Shown here in pieces: positions 11,008 through 22,647 of a stretch of DNA of 64,000 bases; the stretch's first letter is position 1, and every line of letters begins with the position of its first letter. The notes beneath the pieces were generated by a model, which had not been told where the DNA came from, did not search any database, and saw only the letters and a program-made list of their open reading frames with translations. Origin of the DNA: Zoroaster sp. YZ-2022 (Eukaryota; Echinodermata; Asteroidea; Forcipulatida; Zoroasteridae); contig CM055816.1 in assembly GCA_029582265.1 (NCBI GenBank), forward strand, positions 23,771,825 to 23,835,824, in the 5' to 3' direction. Made by a program: the position numbers and the translations under genes.

Positions 11008-11340
11008 CGATTGCCAATCACATGTGTGTAATCAATCTGATTGGATGTACCGGTAGTGTATGAATGTCAATTGGTAAATTTGTGATAAACCCCTCCCCCT
11101 CTTTGACGATTGCCAATCATATGTGATTTTATGTATTGACTCTGATCGCACGTAGTGTATGAATGTCAATTGGTCAATTTGTGATAAACACCTCCCCCTC
11201 TTTGCCGATTGCCAATCACATGTGATTTTATGTAATGACTCTGATCGCATGTCGTGTATGAATGTCAATTGGTCAGTTTGACCCCTCCCCCTATTGCTGA
11301 TTGTCAATCACATGTGATTTGTATGAATGTCGATTGAGCA
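11008..11340 (+). repeat. Tandem repeat of about 98 bp, 3.3 units
   Basis: The word CGATTGCCAATCACATG or a close variant recurs near 11008, 11107, 11205 and 11297, with GTGTATGAATGTCAATTGGT in each unit. Confidence 0.85.
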
Positions 11341-11420
11341 ATTTGTGGTAACCATCCTGAAACAGGGGCAGATAGCCTGGGTGGCTAAGGGTTGGAAGGC
11401 AAACTTCAAACACTTTACAT

Positions 11421-11610
11421 CCTTCTCCATTGATACCCTCTCCACTGACACCCTTCTCCAATAACACCCTCTCCATCGACACCCCCTCCGTCGACACCCT
11501 CTCCATTGACACCCTCTCCATCGACACCCCCTCCAATGACACCCCTCTATCGACACCCCCTCCATCGACACCCCCTTCATTAACACCCTCTCCATCGATA
11601 CCCCCTCCAG
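11421..11610 (+). repeat. 15-bp minisatellite
   Basis: About 12 variants of CTCCATCGACACCCC in tandem. The 15-bp period preserves the frame, so open frames on both strands here are repeat artefacts. Confidence 0.9.
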
Positions 11611-11895
11611 GACCGTTACAAGTCAATTGAGAGTTACACATGGTGTCACTATCGGAAACAGTTTAGACTGAAGATAAGAAATGTCGATATGGATACCGAC
11701 TTGTGTCTAGAGAGGATTGTGTACTTGTTTGAGACGAGATTGTAGTATAAATAAAGGAAATCATATTCACATATATTTCGAATTAAAGAGACATTAAGTC
11801 TTTGAATGGTTGATAATGTAATAACTGAGTACGAGATTAAGGCATACAACTCTGAAGCTGCCGTGTCACTCGTTGCATATTTGAATGGTTGAAGG

Positions 11896-14083
11896 GGCAT
11901 ATTGTATATAACTTATAACACGAAACCATATTTGTTTAGACATAAAAATATTTCTTGCTTTTTCAATTGGTATGTTTTAACATGTGTACACGTGCACGTG
12001 TTTCATCTCATGTAATTCTGTCACATTTTTCTCAACTAATATCAAACCCATTTCTAAATTTAAAATGGAGTAGGGCCTACAGGACAAATGTTATTGTTGT
12101 TGAAATTATTGTTTTATTCACTTTACATTGGATTGTTGTTAGTAATAAGTGTAGCTTTAAACATGTGAGTAAAGTTAATCGTTTTTATCAATATCACATG
12201 TTGTTTTTGTTATTTTTGTGCGATATTGATCGTGATCGCAGTGAATATATAAGAGCGTAAAATCTCATAATATATTATTTACAATCCATTCGCAGGGGAA
12301 ACGCTAATAGTAAGCCATTAGTCTAAATGGCTTTTCCTTTTAATAGCGTAAATTGAATCTTGTTGTTCTCCATACCAGTAGGAGTTTGCAATGGACCGGA
12401 ACTGACAGGTTGACATTTCGCAATAGTTTGCAGATTTTGTCTTCTTATTTTCAGCTAGCACAACATATTAATCTCTTATAACCCTGTGATGTGGTGAATT
12501 GTCCATTGGACATAATCATCTTGTCCTGTTTATTTTTAACCTTGCATCCCTCAACACATGCCTCATTGCTACGATGTTATAATAAGTTATAACAACAATT
12601 TAGCAATTTTCAATGAAAGAAAAATAAATAGCAACTAACAACTAAGCAATTAATCAAATATAAAACTTTCTTCTTAAATTTCTCGAAATTTCATTAATCA
12701 CTGCCTACGTACACAAATGCATATATAACTTATGAAGAAGATAGAGCGAGAGGTATGATCTTACCACTGGATTTATCCTTTTCAAAACTTATATGCGTCA
12801 TACGCGCGCGTATTGAAATCACGCACACTTGTTTTCAACTTGTGACTCCAAGGCAATAATAATTCAATGTGTTATTACAAAGACTGACCTGTTTTCCATG
12901 ATCTCAAAAGGATTGTATCGCTGACATGGTAGCCATTGATATATTTCTATTCTTTTACAAAACATACATCACGTCCAAGTATAACACTTAACGATTTATT
13001 CTAGAATTCTATAAAGAAAAAGTGGGCAGTACAGAATAACAACAAGAAAATAAACAAATTAAAAATCCTACATATTTCAATTGGGAATGTCAGTCTGGGC
13101 ATCTAGGGGTTCCGGGGAATTGGGAGAGGTCCATAGTCGTGTAGGGGTACTAGGTTAGCTAGGGGTCCTACTTATACCATCCCTCTCGTCGTCTCTAGAA
13201 ATCACCACCACTTTTAAACCTTACCCCCTCATCAGACACCACGTAAAGGCACAAATGCATTTGCTTATTGCTTCATGAAAACTAATACTAAGTATCATTG
13301 GCAGATCGGGGGAGCCAGGGTCAAGATTAGCGGATAAAGGAGGCAGGCAAAGAGGACAAGTGTCCATTCATCACCTTGCAATAAATTTACCCTATACTTT
13401 ATATATGTGGACCTCTTTTAGGCAGTTTCAGCCCTTTTTGCTGTACGATGTCTCATTTTCATTTCAGCTACCCTGGATCCATCCCTGCTTATAAAAGGTG
13501 TCTGTACTATTTGGACTGTTAAAGATAATATTAGTCTGTCATAAAAATCTAGCTGAAACTGTACCTCTCCCATTGGCGGATCCAGGGGGGGGGGGGTCTA
13601 AGGGGGCTGTAGCCCCCCCCAAAAAAATCGTAAAACAAAAATAAAAAAATTAATAAAGAGAGAAAAAGAGGGGGAGGGGAGGGGAGAACGCACTCCCATT
13701 CCCTCACTGTGTTTTTCTCTCCCTTTGATTATTTCATTGTACTTTTTGTAGTACTGAAAAATAATTGTTTTTGATTCTCAGCCCCCCCCCCTAAAAAATG
13801 TTCTGGATCCGCCTATGTCTCCATATATAATTTACAAGCCGACTGCAGGCGGAAACACTTAATGAAACACTAAATTGGCCTGTCATAAAAAAGACTTCAA
13901 ATTTGACAAATGGTATTACTATAATTTATTATACGTATGACATAATAATCGTTACCAGCACACCATTACCATTAAAATTCAATAGTCTGTTCTCAGTAAG
14001 AGCTGAATACTCTCATATATTATTTACAAGCCGACTACGTGTGGAAACACTTAATGAGCCATTTCAAGTCCAAATGCCTTGAT
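11896..14083 (+). repeat. Segmental duplication D1, copy 1
   Basis: Co-linear with 15129-18944, starting at GGGGCATATTGTATATAA and ending after CACTTAATGAGCCA. It contains no convincing gene. It carries a foldback element at 13571-13817 that copy 2 lacks and lacks the nested elements present in copy 2. A shorter third piece lies at 22061-22520. Confidence 0.85.
13571..13817. mobile_element. hAT-like foldback element
   Basis: The termini CATTGGCGGATCCAG and CTGGATCCGCCTATG are near-perfect inverted repeats of the CAGTGGCGGATCC type common in hAT elements. The arms carry G and C runs that can pair. A clear 8-bp target duplication was not found; only TCTCC is shared by both flanks. Confidence 0.7.
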
Positions 14084-14446
14084 TTGTATATGTAGGGAGG
14101 GAGTTCTTCTACCATACATGTTCTATGCGTGTCCACCGTTTTGTCAGTGTATTGTTTTACCCCCTTTCATTGGGCTCTGCTGCCTGGATTCGCCTTCAGC
14201 TAATACAACATTACAATCATTGTACACTATTGACATTTTGAAGAGTTTGATCAAAGTGTTGTATAAAACGAGGTCAACAAATCTTTTGAAATCTTCCTGT
14301 CTGAAGAGCTATCCTTAGTAAAGTTCGTGGTGGTGGTGGGGGTGGGGGGGAGGAAGGCAAGTGGGATACGAAGTGCCCCTTTTTATCATGATCATACATG
14401 GTATTGTAACGTAGTTTATTTCCAACATATTCAAAAGTATTTTGAC
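14084..14446. repeat. Diverged fragment of a repeat also seen at 23.8 and 24.4 kb
   Basis: Contains CCCCTTTCATT, ACAATCATTGTACACTATTG and GAAGAGCTATCCTTAGT, which resemble the region after the G-rich array at 23.80-24.00 kb and sequence at 24.44-24.53 kb. The 79-residue frame here is probably chance. Confidence 0.45.
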
Positions 14447-14622
14447 TTAATCATAAGTCCACTTTTCCTATTTGTTATGAAAAAAAATATGTAAATAAAG
14501 TCAAATTAAAAAAATTTGCAATAAAATGATAATTTCTTTCATAAAAATTATGAAATTAAAAAATGTTTCATTAAAATTAAAATGTATTTCATAAAAATTA
14601 GGAAAAGTGGACTTATGATTAA
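14447..14622. mobile_element. TTAA-flanked MITE with 24-bp perfect inverted ends
   Basis: The ends TTAATCATAAGTCCACTTTT and its exact complement enclose an AT-rich centre with no coding capacity. TTAA is the outermost four bases on both sides, consistent with a TTAA target duplication. Confidence 0.8.
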
Positions 14623-15128
14623 TTAAAAATATTGTTGAACGTGTTTTCCTGAGTTTTCCTTACTTTCTGTTGCAAAACGCCTGACAGAAAAGTACCAGAG
14701 AGTAATCAGATTATTTAACAGTTACATTAACTACTGCTTTATTACAACTCTCATAACACGTCTGTCACAACAAACGTTAATCAAACTCTGGCCATATACC
14801 ACACGACTGCCTATCACAAGGCGGAAACAAGGCGATCTATTTTACAGTGACGCCAATTCAGTCCATTCTTGAAACTTCCGGAGTCAGTTCAACTAAAGTT
14901 CATAGCTAGCGATCCATTGTTGCTCCGGCTGAAGTCTGGAAAGTTCCGGCGGCCGTCTTGCACCAGTGTTCTAGCCATGATGAAATTATAGGGTAGGGGC
15001 ATTTGTATGAGACGAATCTGCGAGCGCGTAGCGCGAAGCCACGACGGCGTGGGGTCCGGGGCCCGTTTAAGGGCCCCGGGAAATTTTCAGGTTGTAGATG
15101 CTCTCTGTTGCAATCTGAGGCTATTTAG
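14623..15128. other. Non-coding, with a GC-rich hairpin
   Basis: A perfect 9-bp stem (CCGGGGCCC / GGGCCCCGG, loop GTTTAA) lies at 15056-15079, after GC-rich sequence containing GCGAGCGCGTAGCGCGAAGC. No other feature recognised. Confidence 0.6.
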
Positions 15129-16661
15129 GGGCATATTGTATATAATTTATAACACAAACCATATTTTTGTTTACACATAAACATATTTCTTGCTTTTCAA
15201 TTGGTAGGTTTTAACATGTTTACACGTGCACGTGTTTCATCTCATGTAATTCTGTCACATTTTCCTCAACTAATATCAAACCCATTTTTTAATTTAAAAT
15301 GGAGTAGGGCCTACGTACAGGACAAATGTTATTATTGTTGAAATTATTGTTTTATTCACTTTACATTGGATTGTTGTTAGTAATATACTTAATTGACACT
15401 TAATTAATAGCTTTAAACATGTGAGTAAAGTTAATCGTTTTTATCAATATCACATTTTTTTTTTTTTTTTTTTTGCGATGTTGATCGTGATCGCAGTGAA
15501 TTTATAAGAGCGTAAAATCTCATAATATATTATTTACAATCCATCCGCAGGGGAAACGCTAATAGTAAGCCATTAATTAGTCTAATTGCTGTTCCTTTTA
15601 ATAGCGTATCTTGTTGTTATCCATACCAGTAGGAGTTTGCAATGGACCGGAACTGACAGGTTGACATTTCGCAATAGTTCGCAGATTTTGTCTTCTTATT
15701 TTCAGCTAGCACAACATATTCATCTCTTAACCCTGTGATGTAGTGAATTGTCCATTGGACATAATCATCTTGTCCTGTTTATTTTGAACCTTGCATACCG
15801 CAACACCTGCCTCATTGCTACGATGTTATAATACGTTATAACAACAATATAGCCATTTTCAATTGAAGAAAAAGAAATAGCAACTAACAACTAAGCAATT
15901 AGTCAAATATAAAACTTTGAAATGTTTTCCTTAAATTTCTCGAAATTTCATTAATCACTTTTAATAATTACTGTGCAAGTATAATTCTGCCTACGTACAC
16001 AAATGCATATAACTTATGAAGAAGACAGAGCGAGAGGTATGATCTTACCACTGGATTTATCCTTTTCAAAACTTATATGCATCATACGCGCGCGTATTGA
16101 AAGCACGCACACTTGTTTTCAACTTGTGACTCCAAGGCAATAATAATTCAATGTGTTATTACAAAGACTGAACTGTTTTCCATGATTTCAAAACGATTGT
16201 ATCGCTGACATGGTAGCCATTGGTGTATTTCTATTCTTTTACAAAACATACATCACGTCCAAGTATAACACGTAACGATTTATTCTAGAATTCTATAAAG
16301 AAAAAGTGGGCAGTACATTTGTGTACGTAGACAGAATAACGAGAAAATAAACAAATTAAAAATCCTACATATTTCAATTGGGAATGCCAGTCTGGGCATC
16401 TAGGGGTTCCGGGGGATCGGGAGAGATTCAAAGTCGTGTAGGGGTACTAGGTTAGCTATAGGGGTCCTACTTATACCATTCCTCTCGTCGTCTCTAGAAA
16501 TCACCGCCACTTTTATACCTTACCCCCTCATCAGACACCACGTAAAGGCAAAAATGCATTTGCTTATGGCTTCATGAAAACTAATACTAAGTGTCATTGG
16601 TAGATCGGGGGAGCCAGGGGGAAGATTAGCTGATAAAGGAGCCAGGCAAAGAGGACGAGTG

Positions 16662-18291
16662 CACTCTAAGAAAAGAATACTCAACATTGCGTAAAATCTG
16701 ACACTTTGCCACCGTAAAAAGGGAACATGGTCGTCAGTAGAGTAAAACTCGACACAACGGGGGTAGTGTTGAGTTTTACTCCCGACTTGTGTCAATATTT
16801 TACCCTTGAAACGACGTAACATTTCTTACTCCAACAATTGTTTAAAGGTTTACTCTACACGGATTTATGTTTCCGTTGTACACAACTGTTGCGTGATCTT
16901 TACCTGATGGCCCTGTCACACTGTTGCGTATGAGAGAAACGTAAGAGTTGCGTATGAAAATTCATAATATAATTTTCATACGCACAAAAAGCCCTTGAAA
17001 ATACAGAATTGTGCGTATACTTACCGTATTGAACCTATGAGTAGCGTATGAGTAGCGTATGGCAAGCGTATGGACAGCGAATGTCAGCGTATGTCAGCGT
17101 ATGAACAGCGTATGACCAGCGTATGGCCAGCGTACTCTGCGTATGGCTAGCGTATGAGTAGCGTATGAACTGCGCATGCCCAGCGTACCGCCTATCCGCC
17201 TATCACGTGACAAAGTGCCTATATAATCGGCGGCCTTTCCACATTGCTGCATTATTGCAGATACGTCAGACATACTTTAGAAGTACGTTACTCATGCGCT
17301 ATCAATGCGCTATCAATACGCTAGCTGTACGGTACACCTTCATGCCAACGTATGGCAACTTATGTCCAGCGTACTCGACCTATAAGTAACGTACCTATAT
17401 CGTACCTCTAGCGTATTCAGCGTATGCCTAGCGTATGCTTAGCGTATTAACCATACGTCCGCATACGCACAAAATTTTTAAGCATGCGTAAAAATTTATT
17501 TCTGCCTCAGCGTATGCCAGCGTATGCCAGCGTATGCCACCGTGCTTGAAACGTATACAACCTATGCCTAACGTACCCCTAGCGTATGTCAGCGTATACC
17601 AGCGTATGAGTGATAATTTTCATACGCTGGCATACGCTAGTACGATACGCAACAGTGTGACAGGGCCATAACCGAGGTTGTGTACAGTTTTAAACAGAAG
17701 TTGTGTAATGTCTTATTCAACATTGTGTTCAGTTCCGCCGGGGCAATAATGCTGGTCGATTTGTTTTACTCTGAGGTTGCGTTAAACTTTAAAATACAAA
17801 TGCACAGTACTTAGTGAACGTTTAATTATTGTTATCAGTATTTATTGCAAAACTCCATGAACTACACATAACTGACATTTTAGAACGTTGAATCATAATA
17901 AATTACCCCCAAAAAACAACACAATTAAAAATGATTTAAGCTGCATCATCATCATGATGTTTGGTTGACACATGAACGCACGTGTACTCGGTTTACTTCA
18001 TCCGCTGGTTTAAATACGCGTATACGTATGTTAACTGAGCGAAATTCACTACACACAGACCATTTTCATACGCTGCACAGGAGTATTATTTAGCTTTGCC
18101 ATGGCTTTACACATTATTTGATCATTTTGATCATTGCTGACCTCTTTTCAGCATATCGCTCAGATTACAAATTTACTCCAGTGATGGGTAATGACAAAAT
18201 TGTAACATTGATCATTGTTGTTTAAGAAAGTACTCAACCTTCTTACTCTACCAGTTTACCCAGCACAAATTTACCTTCTTTTCTTAGAGTG
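16662..18291. mobile_element. Outer inverted-repeat element interrupting D1 copy 2
   Basis: It begins CACTCTAAGAAAAG and ends CTTTTCTTAGAGTG, a perfect 14-bp inverted repeat. TACTCAAC words lie inside both ends. The copy 1 equivalent reads GACAAGTGTCCATTC without interruption, giving a paralogous empty site. No transposase frame is present. Of its 1630 bp, 763 belong to a second element nested inside it. Confidence 0.8.
16907..17669. mobile_element. Nested element with CAGCGTATG-rich interior
   Basis: The termini share a perfect inverted repeat of about 25 bp starting ATGGCCCTGTCACACTGTTG. The interior is dominated by dozens of variants of CAGCGTATG on the plus strand and, at its right end, CATACGCTGG in the opposite sense. 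No coding frame of note. The repeated word could be subterminal transposase-binding sites, an inference from the arrangement alone. Confidence 0.75.
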
Positions 18292-19038
18292 ATGTTCATT
18301 CATCACCTTGCAATAAATTTACCCTATACTTTATATATGTGGACCTCTTTTAGGCAGTTTCACCCCTTTTTGCTGTACGATGTCTCTTTTTCATTTCAGC
18401 TACCCTGGATCCATCCCTGCTTATAAAAGGTACTGTTTGGACTGTTAAAGATAATATTAGTCTGTCATCAAAAAAACTTCAAAATGATTAATTTCATATC
18501 TCTCGGTGACAAATTATTTATATTAAGTTTCGGTAGTTTTATTGTCATTTTGTGTGAGATAATAACCGTTACAAGCACAACAATACCGAACAAAAACCGC
18601 TTAAAATTCAATAGTCTGTTCTCAGTAAGAGCTGAAACCTCTCATATAATACGAGCCGACAGCGGGCGGAAAAACGTAGTGAAACACTAAATTGGCCTGT
18701 CATCAAAAAGGCTTCGAATTTATTGATTTCATATCTCTCGTTGACAAATGATTGATATAATATTCGGTAGTTTTATTGTCGATTTGCTTGAGATGATTAC
18801 CATTTACTAGCACAACAATACCGAACAAAAACCGCTTAAAATTCAATAGTCTGTTCTCAGTAAGAGCTGAAACATCTCATATATTATTTACAAGCTGACT
18901 GTGGGTGTTTCCACTTAATGAGCCAGTTCAAGTCCAAAGGCCTTGACTTTTAATTTAGTAATTGAATTTTATTGAAATTCAGTTAATTAATGTTATTGAA
19001 ATTCAAATTCAACATGCGATTGCAATTGCGTCTCAAAC

Positions 19039-19109
19039 CATTGGCGGATCGAAAGGGGGCAGTTTATAATCATCATAATGATTCCCCCCGTGGCCCTGGT
19101 ACGCCACTG
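19039..19109. mobile_element. Short hAT-like terminal pair
   Basis: CATTGGCGGATC at the left and CGCCACTG at the right enclose about 50 bp with a G run and a C run. It resembles a minimal derivative of the element at 13571 but has no clear target duplication. Confidence 0.45.
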
Positions 19110-19614
19110 AGTTTAGATGCCAATGTAATGCGATAAACTCAAAGAAAACTGACCCTAAACCTTAGCTTTAAAGTCCAAAACACAAACCCAAAACAAATAT
19201 TTCCTAAGAGAGGTGAAACTTTGGAGTTTGCTTCCTAAAGATGTATTTTCTGCGTTAATTCTTATTTCCTTGGTGTATTTTATTGACATAACATGTACAA
19301 CGGTTGTTTTATGTTGCTATTTAGCTTTAATTATTGTACTGCGTATAATAACATGGGATCTTTTGAGGCTACGTCTGGCAGCAATCGTCAAACAGTCGTA
19401 ACAGTGTTTTGTTGGAGGAGGCTTAGCATTTAATTTTTTACAGCAAAAAATGCTTAAAAATCAGTACTAAGCTACCGTTTCACCAAGTCTATCATATTTG
19501 TTTGGAATTTTCGGAAATTTTCGTAACAAGAAAACATATGAATTACCGTAGTCCCTCCAGATGGTACCGAAAAATTAGCTGGCTCATGGACAAATATCCA
19601 CACATCGTGAATAT

Positions 19615-19736
19615 TTAAAGGGACAATATCGTCACGATCTGAACAGAATTTCAACAGGGCTTGGAATCGGTGTCCTAGTTTAAGATGAATACTCCGATTC
19701 CATGCCCTATTGATCGTGACAATATTGTCCACTTAA
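19615..19736. mobile_element. TTAA-type MITE copy 3
   Basis: TTAA at 19615-19618 and 19733-19736. Inner ends AAGGGACAATATCGTCACG and CGTGACAATATTGTCC are complementary. It shares AATCGGTGTCCTAGTTTAAG and GATTCCATGCCCT with the two copies near 1.3 and 2.0 kb and is the most compact of the three. Confidence 0.8.
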
Positions 19737-19823
19737 TTTAAAAACCACTGTAGAAAATAAATAATTTAATATAAAAAAACATTTTAAACTAATTATGACG
19801 GATACCGGTGCATTACAAATGTT

Positions 19824-19852
19824 CATTATTATTATTATTATTATTATTATTA
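19824..19852 (+). repeat. (ATT)n microsatellite
   Basis: About nine uninterrupted ATT units. Confidence 0.9.
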
Positions 19853-19929
19853 AATTTGTGTTAATTAATTTACAGCTTATAGTTTTGTTGCATCTGTCTT
19901 ATTATATGAATTGGAACAAATAATGTAAA

Positions 19930-21120
19930 TTTATTTCTTAATGATGTTGGCATGAAATAAATGTTTCTAAATAATCATTTTTCTGCTGATGATCCAGTGC
20001 TGACTGTTACATATCGGTTCAAATTGAACACCGGTATTTTTCTCAGCCTTCCAGTGCGGCAAGCGTCAGTCTGGGCACCGAGGAACCCCGGAGACCTCGC
20101 TCGCCTTCGCCGAAACCGTTTACGTACACTGGCTACAGTCTGTGAAACTCCCCCCTGTGGAAAATGTATTAAATTTGTTGATTTTGATATCCCTCTTAAT
20201 AATTTTGTTTTTGCATAAATAAAATGTTAATTAATTTCTTGTTGAAATTAACGTTGATCTCATGTCATTAGAAATACGCTTTTCTGCAAATTTATTTCTT
20301 GATCTGGTGCTGATGGCTGGCATACATATAGTTAAGAAAAGTGTTCTTTATTTCAAATTGAACACCAGCGTTTCCTCACCCTGCCAGCGCGGCAAGAGCC
20401 AGTCTTACTCCTGTTTTTGCTTGACTTGTCTTTGTCTTGTATATATCTCCTGTTAATTGTGTTTTGTTTGTGTTTGGGAAGAGTACAAAAGATTTGCTTC
20501 CTCATTTTCCTTACATGTTAATTTGTTTGCTTTAGTTGTTTATTTTTTTTATTTTGTGTTAATTAATTTACAGATTATTATTTTGTTGCATCTGTCTTAA
20601 TATATGAATTGGAACAAATAATGTAAATTTATTTCAATGTAAATTTATTTATTTCATGTTGGCATGAAATAAATGTTTCTAAATAATCGTTTCAAATTGA
20701 ACACCAGTGTTTTTCTCAGACTGCCAGTGCGGCAAGCGTCAGTCTGGGCACTGAGGAACCCCGGAGACCTCGCTCGGCTTCGCTGAAGCCGTTTACGTAC
20801 ACTGGCTACAGTGTGTGAAACTACCCCCTGTGGAAAATGTATTAAATTTGTTGATTTTGATATTCATCTTAATGTTTTTGCATTAATAAATTAAATTAAT
20901 AAATTGCAATTAATAAATTAAATGTCAATTAATTTCTTGTTGAAATAAACGTGGATCTCATGTCATTAGAAATACGCTTTTCTGCAAATGTATTTCTTGA
21001 TCTGGTGCTGATGGCTAGCATACATGTAGTTAACAAAAATGTTCTTTATTTCAAATTGAACACCAGCGTTTCCTCACCCTACCAGCGCGGCAAGAGCCAG
21101 TCCAGACACCGGGCTGGGAA
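19930..21120 (+). repeat. Tandem duplication of about 690 bp
   Basis: Two co-linear units share AAATGTTTCTAAATAATC, AGTGCGGCAAGCGTCAGTCT, CGGAGACCTCGCTCG and, further on, ACGCTTTTCTGCAAAT and AACACCAGCGTTTCCTCACC. Short open frames are not conserved between units beyond nucleotide identity, so no gene is called. Confidence 0.85.
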
Positions 21121-22060
21121 CACTGGAGGCCTCGCTCGAATATACTCACACGTGTATGCACGTGTATTTGTATAATTATAAAGGTGTTTATTTTTCGTTT
21201 ATTGTGGACAAGGTAACACATAAAACTAAACAAGTTTTTCTTTTTGAAAAGACCTCAGAGCTGTTCTGAGATTTCTTGACAACATTGTTTTAGAGGTATG
21301 AGTGTAATGACATGTTCATTAACACATCAAAAACGTGAAACGTAAGGATTTTTATAGTAAAATGTTATAAATATGTAATTTGGCACCTTATGAAGTAATA
21401 ATTATGTAACTTCAGAATTAGCCTTACAAATATTCGTATTTCATACTTCTTAAGTCTCGTCGCGATCGGACGTTGTTAGTATTGGTAAATAACACATGCC
21501 TATATTGATGATGTAATGATGACGCGTGTAAACGAAATATGTCAGTTTCAGAAGTGAGTCTATTCTGAAAAATACAGACGAAGTTTACAAGTCAGGTTAA
21601 ATAAAGTCTAATCTGAATGTTATATATGAACAAAACAATCGAAACTTGAACCAAGACTAGTCATTAATAGAATACTTATGTTGCTAGCAGTAATCCCTTG
21701 AACCTCCACCAGTGGAATTGCAGAGAGTAGGATATTGACGCTTGAGCCAAGACTACTCTTTGATATTCGATATTGCCTGTATGTACAATACAGACACCAA
21801 CAAAATATGTACAGGTATTTATACATATTTATACTTGTACATATTCTGTTTTTCTATTGAAAATTGTGTGAAATTGTATCATAACTAATATCCCATCCTC
21901 GGATCCTCTTCTAGTGATCCCCGGGTTGCCGCTTCACATGATTTATTTATTTATTTCTGATCTTTTATCACAGTAACCTGTTCACAAAACATGGCCCTGA
22001 AAATTACAATATAATTCAACAGATTAAATTAAAGTGATCAATATGATCATGAAAATAATT
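21121..22060. other. Mostly non-coding, with a minus-strand retroelement tail
   Basis: At about 21940-22010 the minus strand resembles the plus-strand tail at 35.46-35.55 kb: GGGCCA, then GTGAAC-GGTTAC-TGATAAAA and ATCAGAAATAAATAAATAA. This suggests two copies of one non-LTR retrotransposon 3' end in opposite orientation. Nothing recognised elsewhere. Confidence 0.5.
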
Positions 22061-22520
22061 AAGTACATTGGCAGATCGGGGAACTATACAAAGGGGGAAG
22101 TTATAGCGGATAAAGGAGGCAGGCAAAGACGACAAGTGTCCATTCTGCTTATAAAGGTCCCTGTACTGTTTGGACTGTTAAAGATAATATTGGTCTGTCA
22201 TCAAAAAGAACTCAAACCTCTCTATATATTATTTATAAGCCGACTGCCGAAACACTAAATTGATCTGTCATAAAAAATTCAAATTTATTGATTTCATATC
22301 TCTACGGTTGACAAATGATTATATTCGGTAGTTTTATTGTCATTTTGTGTGAGATAATAACCTCAATAGTCTGTTCTCAGTAAGAGTTGAAACCTCTCAT
22401 ATATTATTTTACAAGCCGACTGCGGGTGGAAACACTTAATGAGCCATTTCAAGTTCAGGACTTTGACTTTTAATTCAGTAATTGAATGTTATTGAAATTC
22501 AAATTCAACACGCGATTGCA
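22061..22520 (+). repeat. Segmental duplication D1, partial third copy
   Basis: Shares GGCAGATCGGGG, GGATAAAGGAGGCAGGCAAA and the CACTTAATGAGCCA block with 13.3-14.05 and 18.4-18.95 kb, with internal deletions. Confidence 0.75.
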
Positions 22521-22647
22521 AGTACGTCAGTGTAAGGGTAAAATCAAATTATCACCCGATGTAAGAGTTAATTAATATACACATCTCGCGGTACCTGCTG
22601 CTATGGGATTCTAGCCGGCCAATCGCCACCGGACAAGCTCGGTGGTC

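Larger units (their letters stand above)
15129..18944 (+). repeat. Segmental duplication D1, copy 2, with nested insertions
   Basis: Matches 11896-14083 outside an inserted block at 16662-18291. Inside D1 a shorter unit with ACAAGCCGACTGCGGG and AACACTTAATGAGCCA recurs (18.6, 18.9, 22.2 and 22.4 kb), so the source was itself partly tandem. No gene recognised. Confidence 0.85.

Noticed and set aside
11291..11641. Glycine/valine repeat protein
   Set aside because: The 15-bp period keeps a frame open by construction; no splice sites or start context support a gene.
13571..13817. Clear 8-bp target duplication for this hAT-like element
   Set aside because: Only TCTCC is shared by both flanks; the eight flanking bases do not match.
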